DNA from: Desulfobacterales bacterium | Lineage (GTDB): Bacteria; Desulfobacterota; Desulfobacteria; Desulfobacterales; JAHDSC01 | DNA length: 64,000 nucleotides | Direction of reading: 5' to 3' | Assembly: GCA_016931455.1 (NCBI GenBank) | Contig: JAFGES010000024.1 | Span: 1-64,000 of the forward strand | Shown here: positions 36,685 through 45,514 of the stretch, one piece after another | Numbering within the stretch: position 1 is the stretch's first letter | How the letters are laid out: every line of letters starts with the position of its first letter | Program-made: the position numbers and the translations under genes | Notes under the pieces: model-generated | What the model was told of the DNA's origin: nothing | Database searches by the model: none | The model's input: the letters and a program-made list of their open reading frames with translations, nothing else

Positions 36685-37736
36685 TTATCTTTAATTTTTC
36701 TAATTGCAAGCCCCATACATATTGCAGCTTGTGGTGCTATTTGTTTGATATATGAACCATCAAAAAGGCTATGGTTAACCTCAAAATTTTTAAAAGGATC
36801 TATGGTCTCCACTTTTGCTGAAGCTTCTTTAGCCAAAAGCCTTCGAAATTCTTCTATGTTGGCTCCCCCACCGCTCAAAACAATTCTTTTTACCTGATCG
36901 TCCGTGTATGTCGAATAAAAGAAATCAAGTGCCCGCCTGATCTCTATGCACCAGTCGGAAGCTACGGATGACACGATATGCATTAAGTTTTTTTTTGAAA
37001 TTTTCTCTTCTTGATCTCCGTGTTTAATTTGTTCGGCTTCGGAAAAGGAACAATTGACAAGTGAAGCGATTTTTTGATTGATCTGTCCACACCCCAGCGA
37101 AACATCTCTGATAAATACGGATGATTTATCTTTAAGAATGTTTAATGATGTTTTGCTGGCACCGATATCAATTAATGCAATATTTTCATCTTTCGCTTCA
37201 TAATTTATTTCAAAAATGTTTTGAAGTGCGAAAGCATCGACATCGATGATACAGGGATTAAGCCCAGCCATCTGAACCAGATTAATATAATCATTGACCA
37301 TTTCCTTTTTGGCTGCGACAAGCAATACATTCATCAAGTTCATATCATTTTCATTTTCGCCGAGAATTTGAAAATCAAGGTTGACATCTTTGATATCAAA
37401 AGGGATATATTGTTCCGCTTCAAATGGAATCGTTTCTTGAAGTTGTTTTTCGGGCATATTTTGCACAGTGATTTTTTTAATGATTACCGAATAACCTCCA
37501 ACAGACATAGCGACATTTTGTTCTTTTATACCGTGGAATTTAAAAAGCTCCTTAATGGAATCGGCAACTTCTTCCGGGTGATTGATGGCCCCCTCTTCGA
37601 TTAACCCGGGTTCAATATCAATAGTTCCAAATTTATTTAAAACCCGGCCGTTCTTCGTTTCTAAAACCTCAATGGCCTTGATCGTTCTTGAGCCGATATC
37701 CAGACCCACAAGATGATCTTTTTCCCCAAAAAACAT
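36681..37736 (-). CDS. pilM: Type IV pilus actin-like ATPase PilM
   Basis: 351 residues. An FtsA/actin-like fold with LVGLDIGSRTIKAIEV (phosphate 1), IALIDIGASKTSLNIL (phosphate 2) and IVLSGGGANIEEF (adenosine) motifs. PilM forms the cytoplasmic ring of the pilus machine and binds PilN. It is the first gene of the pilMNOPQ run. Confidence 0.95.
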   Translation of the reverse strand: MFFGEKDHLVGLDIGSRTIKAIEVLETKNGRVLNKFGTIDIEPGLIEEGAINHPEEVADSIKELFKFHGIKEQNVAMSVGGYSVIIKKITVQNMPEKQLQETIPFEAEQYIPFDIKDVNLDFQILGENENDMNLMNVLLVAAKKEMVNDYINLVQMAGLNPCIIDVDAFALQNIFEINYEAKDENIALIDIGASKTSLNILKDKSSVFIRDVSLGCGQINQKIASLVNCSFSEAEQIKHGDQEEKISKKNLMHIVSSVASDWCIEIRRALDFFYSTYTDDQVKRIVLSGGGANIEEFRRLLAKEASAKVETIDPFKNFEVNHSLFDGSYIKQIAPQAAICMGLAIRKIKDK

Positions 37737-38045
37737 AATATTCTCTCAATCCGGAATGTTTTATTTCCCACACAAAAATTGAAATTCGAGTTCGATTTTT
37801 TTGATGATACAAGATTAATTTCAAAGCTATTTTTTTTATCGTTCATTGAATAGAAAAACTTTAATATTTTTTCGGCCCCTAATAAAGTTAGGTCGGCAAT
37901 CCTTTGCTTTACCTTGACTTTAAAACCTAGTTTCCATATAAATTTTAGATTATGCCTCAACATTGAAGAATCTGAAAAAATTTTAACCATTAATTTTTAA
38001 TTAATTGTACAATTTGATTTTTTTTAGGATATTTGATTTAAATCG
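37737..38045. other. Divergent pilM-mlaE intergenic region
   Basis: About 309 very AT-rich bases between two operons. The plus strand holds a good promoter for mlaE (listed separately). A minus-strand open frame of 109 codons crosses it into pilM, but it lacks a ribosome site and has no recognisable protein character, so I do not call it a gene. I could not pick a convincing pilM promoter. Confidence 0.5.
37914..37942 (+). promoter_or_regulatory. Sigma-70-type promoter of mlaEFD
   Basis: TTGACT (37914-37919) and TATAAA (37937-37942) are 17 bases apart, each matching consensus at five of six positions, about 100 bases upstream of the mlaE start. It probably drives mlaEFD and perhaps the two-component genes that follow. 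Confidence 0.65.
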
Positions 38046-38816
38046 ATGATACGATTTTTTGAATTTACAGGGAAAAAGTTTATCTCCATTGTTGAAGAAT
38101 TTGGGAAAGTTATGCTCCTATTTCTATCAGCATTCTTATGGATGTTCCGCAAACCGTTTCGTTTTAGAGTTATTATTAAACAAATGGAATTTGTGGGTGC
38201 CGATTCCGTTAGCGTTATTTTAATAACCGGGGCATTTACAGGTATGGTTCTGGCCCTTCAAACCTACTATGGTTTTAGAATGTTCGGGGGTGAAAGCCTA
38301 GTAGGTGCGACGGTGACTTTATCCATGACAAGGGAAATCGGGCCTGTATTTACAGCCTTAATGGTAACGGGACGTGCAGGCTCTGCCATGGCGGCTGAAA
38401 TTGGTACAATGAGAGTTACCGAACAAATTGATGCCCTATATACGATGTCGGTCAGCCCAATTCAGTATTTAATTATGCCACGTATTCTTGCCGCAGCACT
38501 TATGCTTCCGATTTTAACAATCATATCGGATTTCATTGGTATTGTAGGGGGGTATTTGGTCGGTGTAGAATTTATGAAAATAAATTCGGGGATATTTATG
38601 TCCAAAATTATAGAATTTGTAGATCTTGCCGACATTTTCAACGGGTTGATCAAATCCGCCTGCTTCGGATTAATACTTTCTTTGATCGGGTGTTACAAAG
38701 GATTTTATACCAAAGGCGGTGCCGCAGGCGTTGGAAAGGCAACGACGCAATCCGTCGTCTATTCTTCAATAACGATTTTGATAAGTGATTACTTTCTTAC
38801 AGCGGCAATGTTTTAA
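38046..38816 (+). CDS. mlaE: Lipid ABC transporter permease MlaE
   Basis: 256 residues with about five hydrophobic helices. The MlaE signatures ITGAFTGMVLALQTYYG, LTREIGP-like MTREIGPVFTALMVTGRAGSA and ALYTMSVSPIQYLIMPR are intact. It is the inner-membrane permease for phospholipid transport across the envelope. Its stop overlaps the mlaF start. Confidence 0.95.
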   Translation: MIRFFEFTGKKFISIVEEFGKVMLLFLSAFLWMFRKPFRFRVIIKQMEFVGADSVSVILITGAFTGMVLALQTYYGFRMFGGESLVGATVTLSMTREIGPVFTALMVTGRAGSAMAAEIGTMRVTEQIDALYTMSVSPIQYLIMPRILAAALMLPILTIISDFIGIVGGYLVGVEFMKINSGIFMSKIIEFVDLADIFNGLIKSACFGLILSLIGCYKGFYTKGGAAGVGKATTQSVVYSSITILISDYFLTAAMF

Positions 38817-39544
38817 TGATTAAACTGGTGAAGGTTTGCAAATCCTTTAATGGACAAAAGGTCCTGGACAATCTTGATCTTGAGATCGAAGCGCAAAAAA
38901 TTACCGTAATTATAGGTCAAAGCGGCGGAGGTAAAAGTGTCCTATTAAAACATATAATTGGTCTTATAAAACCGGATTCAGGGCAAATTTTTGTTGATGG
39001 GACAGATATTGTCAAACTCAATGATAGAATGTTAAATGAAGTCCGAAAAAAATTCAGTATGCTTTTCCAGGATGCAGCCCTTTTTGATTCTATGACTGTG
39101 GGAGAAAATGTTGCTTTTCCCCTGAAAGAACATACGCGTCTATCCAAAAAAGAGATCGAAGAAATCGTTGAAGCAAAATTGCTCCAAGTGGGATTAACAA
39201 ATGTGACCCATAAAATGCCCTCCGAGCTTTCCGGTGGTATGCGCAAGCGAGTGGGTCTTGCAAGAGCAATCGTGCTTAATCCCCAAATTATACTGTTTGA
39301 TGAACCCACAACAGGTCTAGACCCTTTGATGAGCGATGCAATTGACCAACTTATATTAAAGACTCAATATGATACAAGGTCGACATGTGTTATTATCAGC
39401 CATGATATTGCATCGGCTTTCAAAATTGCGCATAATATAGCCATGTTATATCATGGAAAAATTATTCAATCGGGAACACCCGCTGAATTAAGGTCTTCAA
39501 ATATCTCTATTATTAAAAAGTTTATTGAGGGGACATCTGCATAA
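38816..39544 (+). CDS. mlaF: Lipid ABC transporter ATPase MlaF
   Basis: 242 residues with all ABC motifs: Walker A GQSGGGKSVLLKH, Q-loop FQDAALFDSMTV, signature ELSGGMRKRVGLARA, Walker B ILFDEPTTGLDP and H-loop ISHD. It powers MlaE. Its ATG overlaps the mlaE stop. Confidence 0.96.
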   Translation: MIKLVKVCKSFNGQKVLDNLDLEIEAQKITVIIGQSGGGKSVLLKHIIGLIKPDSGQIFVDGTDIVKLNDRMLNEVRKKFSMLFQDAALFDSMTVGENVAFPLKEHTRLSKKEIEEIVEAKLLQVGLTNVTHKMPSELSGGMRKRVGLARAIVLNPQIILFDEPTTGLDPLMSDAIDQLILKTQYDTRSTCVIISHDIASAFKIAHNIAMLYHGKIIQSGTPAELRSSNISIIKKFIEGTSA

Positions 39545-39642
39545 ATTATTCGTAAAAAATTAAATTGTTTTTGTTTTATTCATCAATAAGATTTTAGGTA
39601 ATGAAGATAAAAATTATAATCGAATCAACAGGTTTTTAAAGT

Positions 39643-41139
39643 ATGGCAAAATTAAGTGTAGAGGCGAAGGTAGGCTTTTTTGTTATAATTGGAATTATTA
39701 TTTTATCCTATATGTCCATGAAGTTAGGTAAGCTTAGTTTTAAAAGAGACTCAGGCTATATTCTCAAGGTGTTTTTTGACTCTGCATCGGGTCTCGCGGA
39801 GGATGTCCCGGTTGAAATTGCGGGTGTAGAGGTCGGCAGGGTTCAAACAATTTCTCTCATGAACGGAAAAGCACTTGTAATCCTAAAAATTAACTCTGAT
39901 ACAAAAATTTCAAAAAATGTCAAAGCGATCATTAGAACTAAGGGTATTTTAGGAGACAAGTATATCGAACTCGTTCAGGGAACCGAGCAAGCACCGTTTA
40001 TGAAGCCGGGAGACCAAATCTTGAATGCATCTCCGGCAACCGACATAGATACATTGATGAAGGTTCTTGAAGAAGTCGCAATAAATATAAACAAACTGAC
40101 CGGTTCTTTTGCAAATGTTATGGGCGGTGAAGAGGGGGAAGCTTCTCTCAGAACAATCTTTGAAAATGTGAAAGAGATGGTTGAAACGCTGAACTTAACC
40201 GTTCAGAAAAATAATACAAATGTGACCCAAATTATTTCAAATCTATCTGATTTTTCAAAAAAATTAAAGAATATCAGCGATACTCACAGTGATGATATCC
40301 GGAGCATTATCACAAATATTCACGGGGCATCAGAAGAAATTGAACAACTTATCTCCGGAATTAATAAAATCACTACAAAGCTGAATCAGGGAAAAGGAAG
40401 TTTAGGCAAACTGATCAATGAGGAAGAAACGGTTAATAATTTAAATGACATGCTTGCTGATCTTAAAAATATTACGGAAAAGATTAATAGTGGTAAAGGA
40501 ACGATCGGAAAGCTAATTAAGGAAGATGAAACTGCGGATAGAATCAATACGACATTGTCCGGCATAAACGATTATATCCGGAAACAAGAGACATTCCGCA
40601 CCTATCTCAATTATAGAGGCGAATATCTTTTTAACAGCGGGGATGTAAAATCGTATCTTTCGCTACGCATCCAACCAAAAGAAGATAAATACTATCTTTT
40701 CAACGTGGTAGATGATCCACGGGGTAAAGATTCTATAACAGATATCACCCGAACGATTAATGATTCAACAACCACGGAACGAATTGTTGAAACTGAAAGA
40801 GATGGGCTTAAATTTTCAGCACAGATCGCTAAACGTTATTACGATATTGGTTTTCGAGGGGGGCTCTTCGAATCAACAGGGGGTATCGGGATCGATTACT
40901 ATTTCTTCGATGACCATTTGATGCTTTCGATGGAAGCATTTGATTTTGATCCTGACCGAAATTTTCATTTAAAATTCAAAGCGGATTATACCCCATTTAA
41001 TTATATCTATATAACTTCCGGATTAGACGATTTTATCAGTGATGAGGGAAACGAATCTTTTTTTATAGGAGCTGGAATTAATTTTTCGGATGAAGATATC
41101 AAAACCATTCTATCAAACATTCCTCTTCCAACCAATTAA
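39643..41139 (+). CDS. mlaD: MCE protein MlaD, long form with beta-rich C-terminal half
   Basis: 498 residues, whereas E. coli MlaD has about 180. It has a membrane anchor (about 9-27), one MCE domain (about 38-115) and a long helical stretch (about 145-325) that includes the repeated G-K-G-x-x-G-K-L-I motif twice. The last 170 residues are made of alternating hydrophobic and polar strands rich in Tyr and Phe (YLNYRGEYLF, GGIGIDYYFFDDHLMLSMEA, FKADYTPFNYIYITSGL). That half looks like an outer-membrane beta-barrel. If so, one protein would reach from inner to outer membrane. The barrel idea is an inference; the final residue is not aromatic as in most barrels. Confidence 0.85.
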   Translation: MAKLSVEAKVGFFVIIGIIILSYMSMKLGKLSFKRDSGYILKVFFDSASGLAEDVPVEIAGVEVGRVQTISLMNGKALVILKINSDTKISKNVKAIIRTKGILGDKYIELVQGTEQAPFMKPGDQILNASPATDIDTLMKVLEEVAININKLTGSFANVMGGEEGEASLRTIFENVKEMVETLNLTVQKNNTNVTQIISNLSDFSKKLKNISDTHSDDIRSIITNIHGASEEIEQLISGINKITTKLNQGKGSLGKLINEEETVNNLNDMLADLKNITEKINSGKGTIGKLIKEDETADRINTTLSGINDYIRKQETFRTYLNYRGEYLFNSGDVKSYLSLRIQPKEDKYYLFNVVDDPRGKDSITDITRTINDSTTTERIVETERDGLKFSAQIAKRYYDIGFRGGLFESTGGIGIDYYFFDDHLMLSMEAFDFDPDRNFHLKFKADYTPFNYIYITSGLDDFISDEGNESFFIGAGINFSDEDIKTILSNIPLPTN

Positions 41140-41189
41140 CAAATTAATATATTTACTAAAATATCATATTTTAATTATTTTTTCGAACG

Positions 41190-42611
41190 ATGCCTTCAAA
41201 GACCTCAGAAGAGAAAGCCAAACCATTTCGTTTGGTCAAATATTTTACTTTTACAAGTCTTATTGTAATTTTTATCGGCACACTTGTCCTTACTGCACTC
41301 AATACGCATTGGGCAAGGTCTATACTACTAAAAAAAAGCGAAGATTATGCTCTCGTACTTATTGAAAACCTTAACCATCAAGTTTTTTTACAATTTGTAA
41401 TCCCCGTGGCCCTGAAATACGGCAAGATTCAACTGAGAAACAAAGAACAATTCGAACGTATGGATAAAGTTGTCAAGAGCACACTTCACAGCTTTGCAGT
41501 TGATATGGTGAATATATATGACTTGGATAACACTGTTTCCTACAGTTATGATCACGAGATGATCGGAAAACAGAATATTGGTGGCACAGGCTATCAGTAT
41601 GCTATCCAAGGCAAATCGACTTCAAAACTTGCCCAAAGAGGTAATTTTTGGGAAATTCTGCTTGGATTTCCAAAAGAAAGCAAAATTATCACCTCAGCTC
41701 CAATTCGGGCGGAAAAATCTCTTTCCAGAATATCAGGACCAGTGCTGGGGGTTGTAGAAATTGTCCAGGAGTTGTCAGACGATTATAAAACAATTTTCAA
41801 ATTCCAAATTCTTGTCATTACAACCTATACGCTGGTTATGAGCTTTATCTTTTTGGTATTGCTTTTTGTTGTAAAAAGGGGAGAAAGTATAATTGAAAAA
41901 CGCGCCCTTGAGAGACTTAAACTTAAGGAGCAATTAAGCCGTACCAAACATTTATCTTCTCTAGGTGAAATGGTTGCCGCCGTTTCACATGAAATCCGCA
42001 ATCCATTAGGCATTATAAGGAGTTCAGCCGAACTCTTAAAAAAGAAAATGGCCGGAGTTGACGCTTCAAATCCAGTTCCGGATATTATCGTTCAAGAATC
42101 AAATCGTCTGAATAATATTATCACGGATTTTTTAAATTTTGCCAGACCCAGGAATCCAAATTTAAGCCTCTGCCGAATTGAAGAAATAATTGAAAAAAAT
42201 CTGACATTTCTTGCACCACATATTGAATCGCAAAAATATTTAATCGATAAGCGATATAATGATAAACTTCCTGAAATAATTGCCGATGCCGACATGCTCT
42301 ATCAAGCATTCCTTAATCTTTTGCTCAATGCGATGCAAGCAATGCCGAAGGGGGGTATAATCTCCATTGAAATTATCTCCATTGAAAATCGCTTGAAAAT
42401 ATTTTTCAAAGACGAAGGCGAAGGTGTTTCAGAAGATATTCTGGAAAAAATTTGGGATCCTTTTTTTACCACTAAAGAAAAAGGAACGGGACTCGGTTTA
42501 GGTATTGTAAAAAATATTGTTGAATCCCATGGAGGAAGCATTCAGATTAGCAATCGCCCCATACAGGGGACACAGGTTAAGGTCGAATTGCCTGTTAACC
42601 GGGAAAAATAA
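41190..42611 (+). CDS. Membrane sensor histidine kinase (AtoS/ZraS-like)
   Basis: 473 residues. Two membrane helices (about 20-42 and 212-237) enclose a periplasmic sensor domain of about 170 residues. A kinase core follows: phosphoacceptor box VSHEIRNPLGIIRSSAE, LNLLLNAMQAMP (N box) and GTGLGLGIVKNIVESHGG. No PAS or classical HAMP is obvious. The gene starts 50 bases after mlaD and ends two bases before its response regulator, so it probably belongs to the mla operon. A 15-base tandem duplication inside it is listed separately. Confidence 0.9.
   Translation: MPSKTSEEKAKPFRLVKYFTFTSLIVIFIGTLVLTALNTHWARSILLKKSEDYALVLIENLNHQVFLQFVIPVALKYGKIQLRNKEQFERMDKVVKSTLHSFAVDMVNIYDLDNTVSYSYDHEMIGKQNIGGTGYQYAIQGKSTSKLAQRGNFWEILLGFPKESKIITSAPIRAEKSLSRISGPVLGVVEIVQELSDDYKTIFKFQILVITTYTLVMSFIFLVLLFVVKRGESIIEKRALERLKLKEQLSRTKHLSSLGEMVAAVSHEIRNPLGIIRSSAELLKKKMAGVDASNPVPDIIVQESNRLNNIITDFLNFARPRNPNLSLCRIEEIIEKNLTFLAPHIESQKYLIDKRYNDKLPEIIADADMLYQAFLNLLLNAMQAMPKGGIISIEIISIENRLKIFFKDEGEGVSEDILEKIWDPFFTTKEKGTGLGLGIVKNIVESHGGSIQISNRPIQGTQVKVELPVNREK
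42360..42389 (+). repeat. 15-bp in-frame tandem duplication inside the histidine kinase
   Basis: ATCTCCATTGAAATT is followed directly by ATCTCCATTGAAAAT. It repeats five codons (I-S-I-E-x) in the ATPase domain strand before the G1 box. The near identity of the copies suggests a recent slippage event. Confidence 0.75.
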
Positions 42612-42613
42612 TT

Positions 42614-43996
42614 ATGGAAACAGTCCTGATTGTAGATGATGAAAAAAATTATCCACTGATCTTAAGTGCGGTTTTGGAAGAGGAAGGATTTGAAACTTTA
42701 ACTGCCAATAGCGGCCGGGAAGCACTGGATGTAATTAACAACTCTGATGTCGACTTGGTTCTAACAGATATGAAAATGCCCTCTATGGATGGTATTGAGC
42801 TGTTAAATAGGATTAAAGTGAAAGACCCCGACTTGCCGGTGATCATGATGACTGCTTATGGTACGGTAGAGAAGGCAGTGGAAGCTATGCAGAAAGGTGC
42901 TTTTAATTACATACTTAAACCATTCGACAATGAACGACTGGTCATCTATGTGAATAAAGCGATCGCAATGTACCGGGTTATCAAAGAAAATCGGCATCTG
43001 CGTAGTACCGTCGAATCCCGTTACAGTTTCGGCAATATTATCGGCAAAAGTAAAGGAATGCAAAATGTTTTCGAAATTATCCGTAAAGTTGCGCCATCTA
43101 ATGCAACGGTACTATTAGAAGGGGAAAGCGGCACAGGCAAGGAACTCGTAGCAAAATCAATTCATTTCAACAGTCCACGACATGACAAACCTTTTATAGT
43201 GGTTAATTGTTCCGCACTTGCTGAGAACCTTCTTGAAAGCGAACTCTTTGGGCATGAAAAGGGAGCTTTTACCGGCGCCGTGGCAATGAAGAAAGGACGA
43301 TTTGAACTAGCCGATGGAGGCACTTTATTTCTTGATGAAATTGCCGAACTTGCTCCTAATCTCCAGGTAAAACTATTGCGTGTGCTCCAAGAAAAAATTT
43401 TCGAACGTGTTGGAGGCGTCAAACAAATTTCTGTGAATATCCGACTTATTGCCGCCACAAATAAAAAATTGAAAGAAGAGATCAAAGCTGAAAGATTCCG
43501 AGAAGACCTATACTTCCGCCTAAACGTAGTTCGTATCGTTTTGCCGCCTTTAAGGGAACGCTCGGAGGATATCCGTCTCCTGACAGATCACTTTATAAAA
43601 AAATATGCAAATGAACGTAAATCTGATGTTCCAATAATCGGAATCGACCAAGAAGCTGAACGGCTTTTTTATGCTTATAGCTGGCCTGGAAATGTGCGTG
43701 AACTTGAGAATGTGATTGAAAGGGCTATGATCCTTTGTCCCGATAACTTGATAAAAATATCCGATTTGCCCAAAGATTTCAAGGACAATATCGATAATAC
43801 ATACAATCTTGAAGGGATACCTGTAAATGCAAAATTATATAAAACGCTTACAATGATTGAAAAGAAAATGATCGAACGTGCATTGCATATAACAAACAAT
43901 GTTCAGTCACATGCTGCGGAATTATTAGGCATTGGCAAAAGCGGACTGAATCAGAAAATAAAAAAATATAAATTAGGAATGGATTCTAAAAATTGA
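42614..43996 (+). CDS. Sigma-54-dependent response regulator
   Basis: 460 residues: receiver (phosphoacceptor in LVLTDMKMPSMDG, Lys in ILKPF), AAA+ domain with Walker A GESGTGKE, intact GAFTGA loop (FGHEKGAFTGAV), Walker B LFLDEIAEL and sensor NVRELENVIERA, and a C-terminal Fis-type helix-turn-helix (AAELLGIGKSGLNQKIKK). It is the partner of the kinase two bases upstream. Its placement after mlaEFD suggests it answers envelope or lipid stress; its targets are unknown. Confidence 0.93.
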   Translation: METVLIVDDEKNYPLILSAVLEEEGFETLTANSGREALDVINNSDVDLVLTDMKMPSMDGIELLNRIKVKDPDLPVIMMTAYGTVEKAVEAMQKGAFNYILKPFDNERLVIYVNKAIAMYRVIKENRHLRSTVESRYSFGNIIGKSKGMQNVFEIIRKVAPSNATVLLEGESGTGKELVAKSIHFNSPRHDKPFIVVNCSALAENLLESELFGHEKGAFTGAVAMKKGRFELADGGTLFLDEIAELAPNLQVKLLRVLQEKIFERVGGVKQISVNIRLIAATNKKLKEEIKAERFREDLYFRLNVVRIVLPPLRERSEDIRLLTDHFIKKYANERKSDVPIIGIDQEAERLFYAYSWPGNVRELENVIERAMILCPDNLIKISDLPKDFKDNIDNTYNLEGIPVNAKLYKTLTMIEKKMIERALHITNNVQSHAAELLGIGKSGLNQKIKKYKLGMDSKN

Positions 43997-44049
43997 AGTC
44001 AAAAAGATTGGAGAATATGAATTAACACCCTTTTAAATAAATTTAAATT

Positions 44050-44337
44050 TTATTTTCTTTGAAGGACAAAACGTAAAAAAACTCTATAGTTTCCAGACTC
44101 TATACCTTTGGGAAGTTTATATCCATCAGGGATAAGAAGTACCAGTACACGACCGCCGCTTGGGTCAGAAGTAATTTTTTTCTTACGTCGCTCTATTGTC
44201 CCATGTTGCAGTTGTCTCTGCCGTTTCCTAGAAGGCCTGATATTTAAAACTTTGGCCTCAATCATTCCGGTATTTGTTCCGATTCCCTTTAAAACCGGAG
44301 GTCCTACAGGCTGTGTCGATCCAATAATAATTTCCAT
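44050..44337 (-). CDS. Hypothetical basic protein, 95 residues
   Basis: From ATG 44335-44337, with AAGGTG six bases upstream, it encodes a 95-residue protein starting MEIIIGSTQPVGPPVLKGIG. A very basic centre (RPSRKRQRQLQ, ERRKKK) is followed by RVLVLLIPDGYKLPKGIESG. No signal peptide or membrane segment. I do not recognise it. A GTG at 44346 is an alternative start. It converges on the response-regulator gene and diverges from infC. Confidence 0.6.
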   Translation of the reverse strand: MEIIIGSTQPVGPPVLKGIGTNTGMIEAKVLNIRPSRKRQRQLQHGTIERRKKKITSDPSGGRVLVLLIPDGYKLPKGIESGNYRVFLRFVLQRK

Positions 44338-44346
44338 AACTTTCAC

Positions 44347-44687
44347 CTTACTTTATTTTTTTGTTGGTAGCAATGACAGATTATCATAGCTTTTATCGGT
44401 CATCGCGCCATTTCACTTTATACTTTTATTGCCGCTTACAATTTCGGAACAAATGGATAACCATCTAAGCATAAAAAGAGATCATTCTCTCATGGTTTAT
44501 TTTTAGGTTGCATTTTTTTCTTGCATTTCTTAATGATATTATATATTTCACTATACAATTTAATTAATTACTACCTTGTGAAAATTATTATTAACTTTTA
44601 GATGACAACTTTGCTGAAAATATGACGATAATATTGTCTGTGGACCTGTTTTTTCAGGAAAATGACAAAGAATAGATTTACCCATGT
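44347..44687. other. AT-rich leader upstream of infC
   Basis: About 340 bases with no coding frame of character. It must contain the infC promoter and 5' leader, but several weak -10/-35 pairs are possible near 44505-44555 and I cannot choose one. A small ACCTG/CAGG stem lies at about 44645-44660. Confidence 0.4.
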
Positions 44688-44696
44688 AGGAGGTGA
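44688..44696 (+). promoter_or_regulatory. Perfect Shine-Dalgarno that decides the infC start
   Basis: AGGAGGTGA is fully complementary to the 3' end of 16S rRNA. An in-frame GTG (44693-44695) lies inside it and so cannot be its start codon. The next in-frame initiation-like codon is ATA at 44702, eight bases after the GG, which is optimal spacing. Confidence 0.75.
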
Positions 44697-44701
44697 AGAG
44701 T

Positions 44702-45223
44702 ATAGCTATCTCGAAACGAACAAATTCAATAAACATTAACAAGAATATAAAAGCGAAAGAAGTAAGGGTAATAGATCCTGACGGTAATCAAGTAGGCGTT
44801 ATTCCTATTTATAAAGCACTTGCAACCGCTGCTGATTTTGGTCTTGATCTGGTGGAGATTTCTCCTAACGCAATCCCTCCCGTTTGTAAGATAATGGATT
44901 ATGGTCGGTTCAAATACGAACAGACCAAGAAACATCAGGAGGCAAAAAAGAAACAAAGCACTTTTCAGATCAAAGAAATAAAGATACGTCCGAAAACAGG
45001 CGAACATGATTTGCAGGTCAAAGTCAGTCACATAAAAAGGTTTCTTGAAAAAAAGGATAAGGTCAAAGTAAGCGTTATTTTCAGGGGACGCGAAATTGCG
45101 CTAAGCAATTTAGGAAAAGATCTACTTAAAAAAATTGCAGAAGAAACTGAAGAAATTGCCGTGGTTGAACAAGTCCCCAAATTTGAAGGACGGACCATCG
45201 TTATGGTCTTATCACCTAAATAA
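44702..45223 (+). CDS. infC: Translation initiation factor IF-3
   Basis: About 173 residues. N-domain NKNIKAKEVRVIDPDGNQVG with DLVEISPNAIPPVCKIMDYG; C-domain KEIKIRPKTGEHDLQVKV and FEGRTIVMVLSPK. IF-3 checks the start codon and keeps 30S subunits free. There is no ATG near the N-terminus. The best start is ATA 44702-44704 after a perfect ribosome site; GTG 44693 overlaps that site, and ATC 44708 is also possible. A rare start at infC fits the known self-control of IF-3 in E. coli (AUU start). It begins the infC-rpmI-rplT-pheST series. Confidence 0.93.
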   Translation: MAISKRTNSININKNIKAKEVRVIDPDGNQVGVIPIYKALATAADFGLDLVEISPNAIPPVCKIMDYGRFKYEQTKKHQEAKKKQSTFQIKEIKIRPKTGEHDLQVKVSHIKRFLEKKDKVKVSVIFRGREIALSNLGKDLLKKIAEETEEIAVVEQVPKFEGRTIVMVLSPK

Positions 45224-45328
45224 TTAAAAGAGAATGATTGTTCACCCAACACCCTCCTGCAAGCGATAAACAGTTTATTTATCAAAGGAAGCTATTTGCT
45301 TTTTTGGTTAAATTAAATTCTTAAAGGT

Positions 45329-45361
45329 GGCGTGAGCAGATAATTATGGGTTGCTCACGCC
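45329..45361 (+). terminator. Strong hairpin between infC and rpmI
   Basis: GGCGTGAGCA (45329-45338) pairs perfectly with TGCTCACGCC (45352-45361) across a 13-base loop, followed by an A/T-rich tail with a run of five T. It lies 105 bases after infC and about 150 before rpmI. It could terminate part of infC transcription or be an attenuator of the rpmI-rplT genes, which are regulated by L20 in other bacteria. Confidence 0.6.
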
Positions 45362-45514
45362 ATATATTTTTAAGATATATGTTCTTTGGTTGATTGAGAT
45401 ATCTCGTATTGTCTCGGTTGTCTTGTACCGAAATTTAAAACGGTAAGGTCAATATTAAATGAAATATTAATTAGTTATTATCTATTATTTTATATTTATA
45501 ACAGGAAAACAAAA

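Noticed and set aside
37661-37990. 109-codon minus-strand frame upstream of pilM
   Set aside because: It has no ribosome site, overlaps a strong plus-strand promoter and the pilM start, and shows no recognisable protein.
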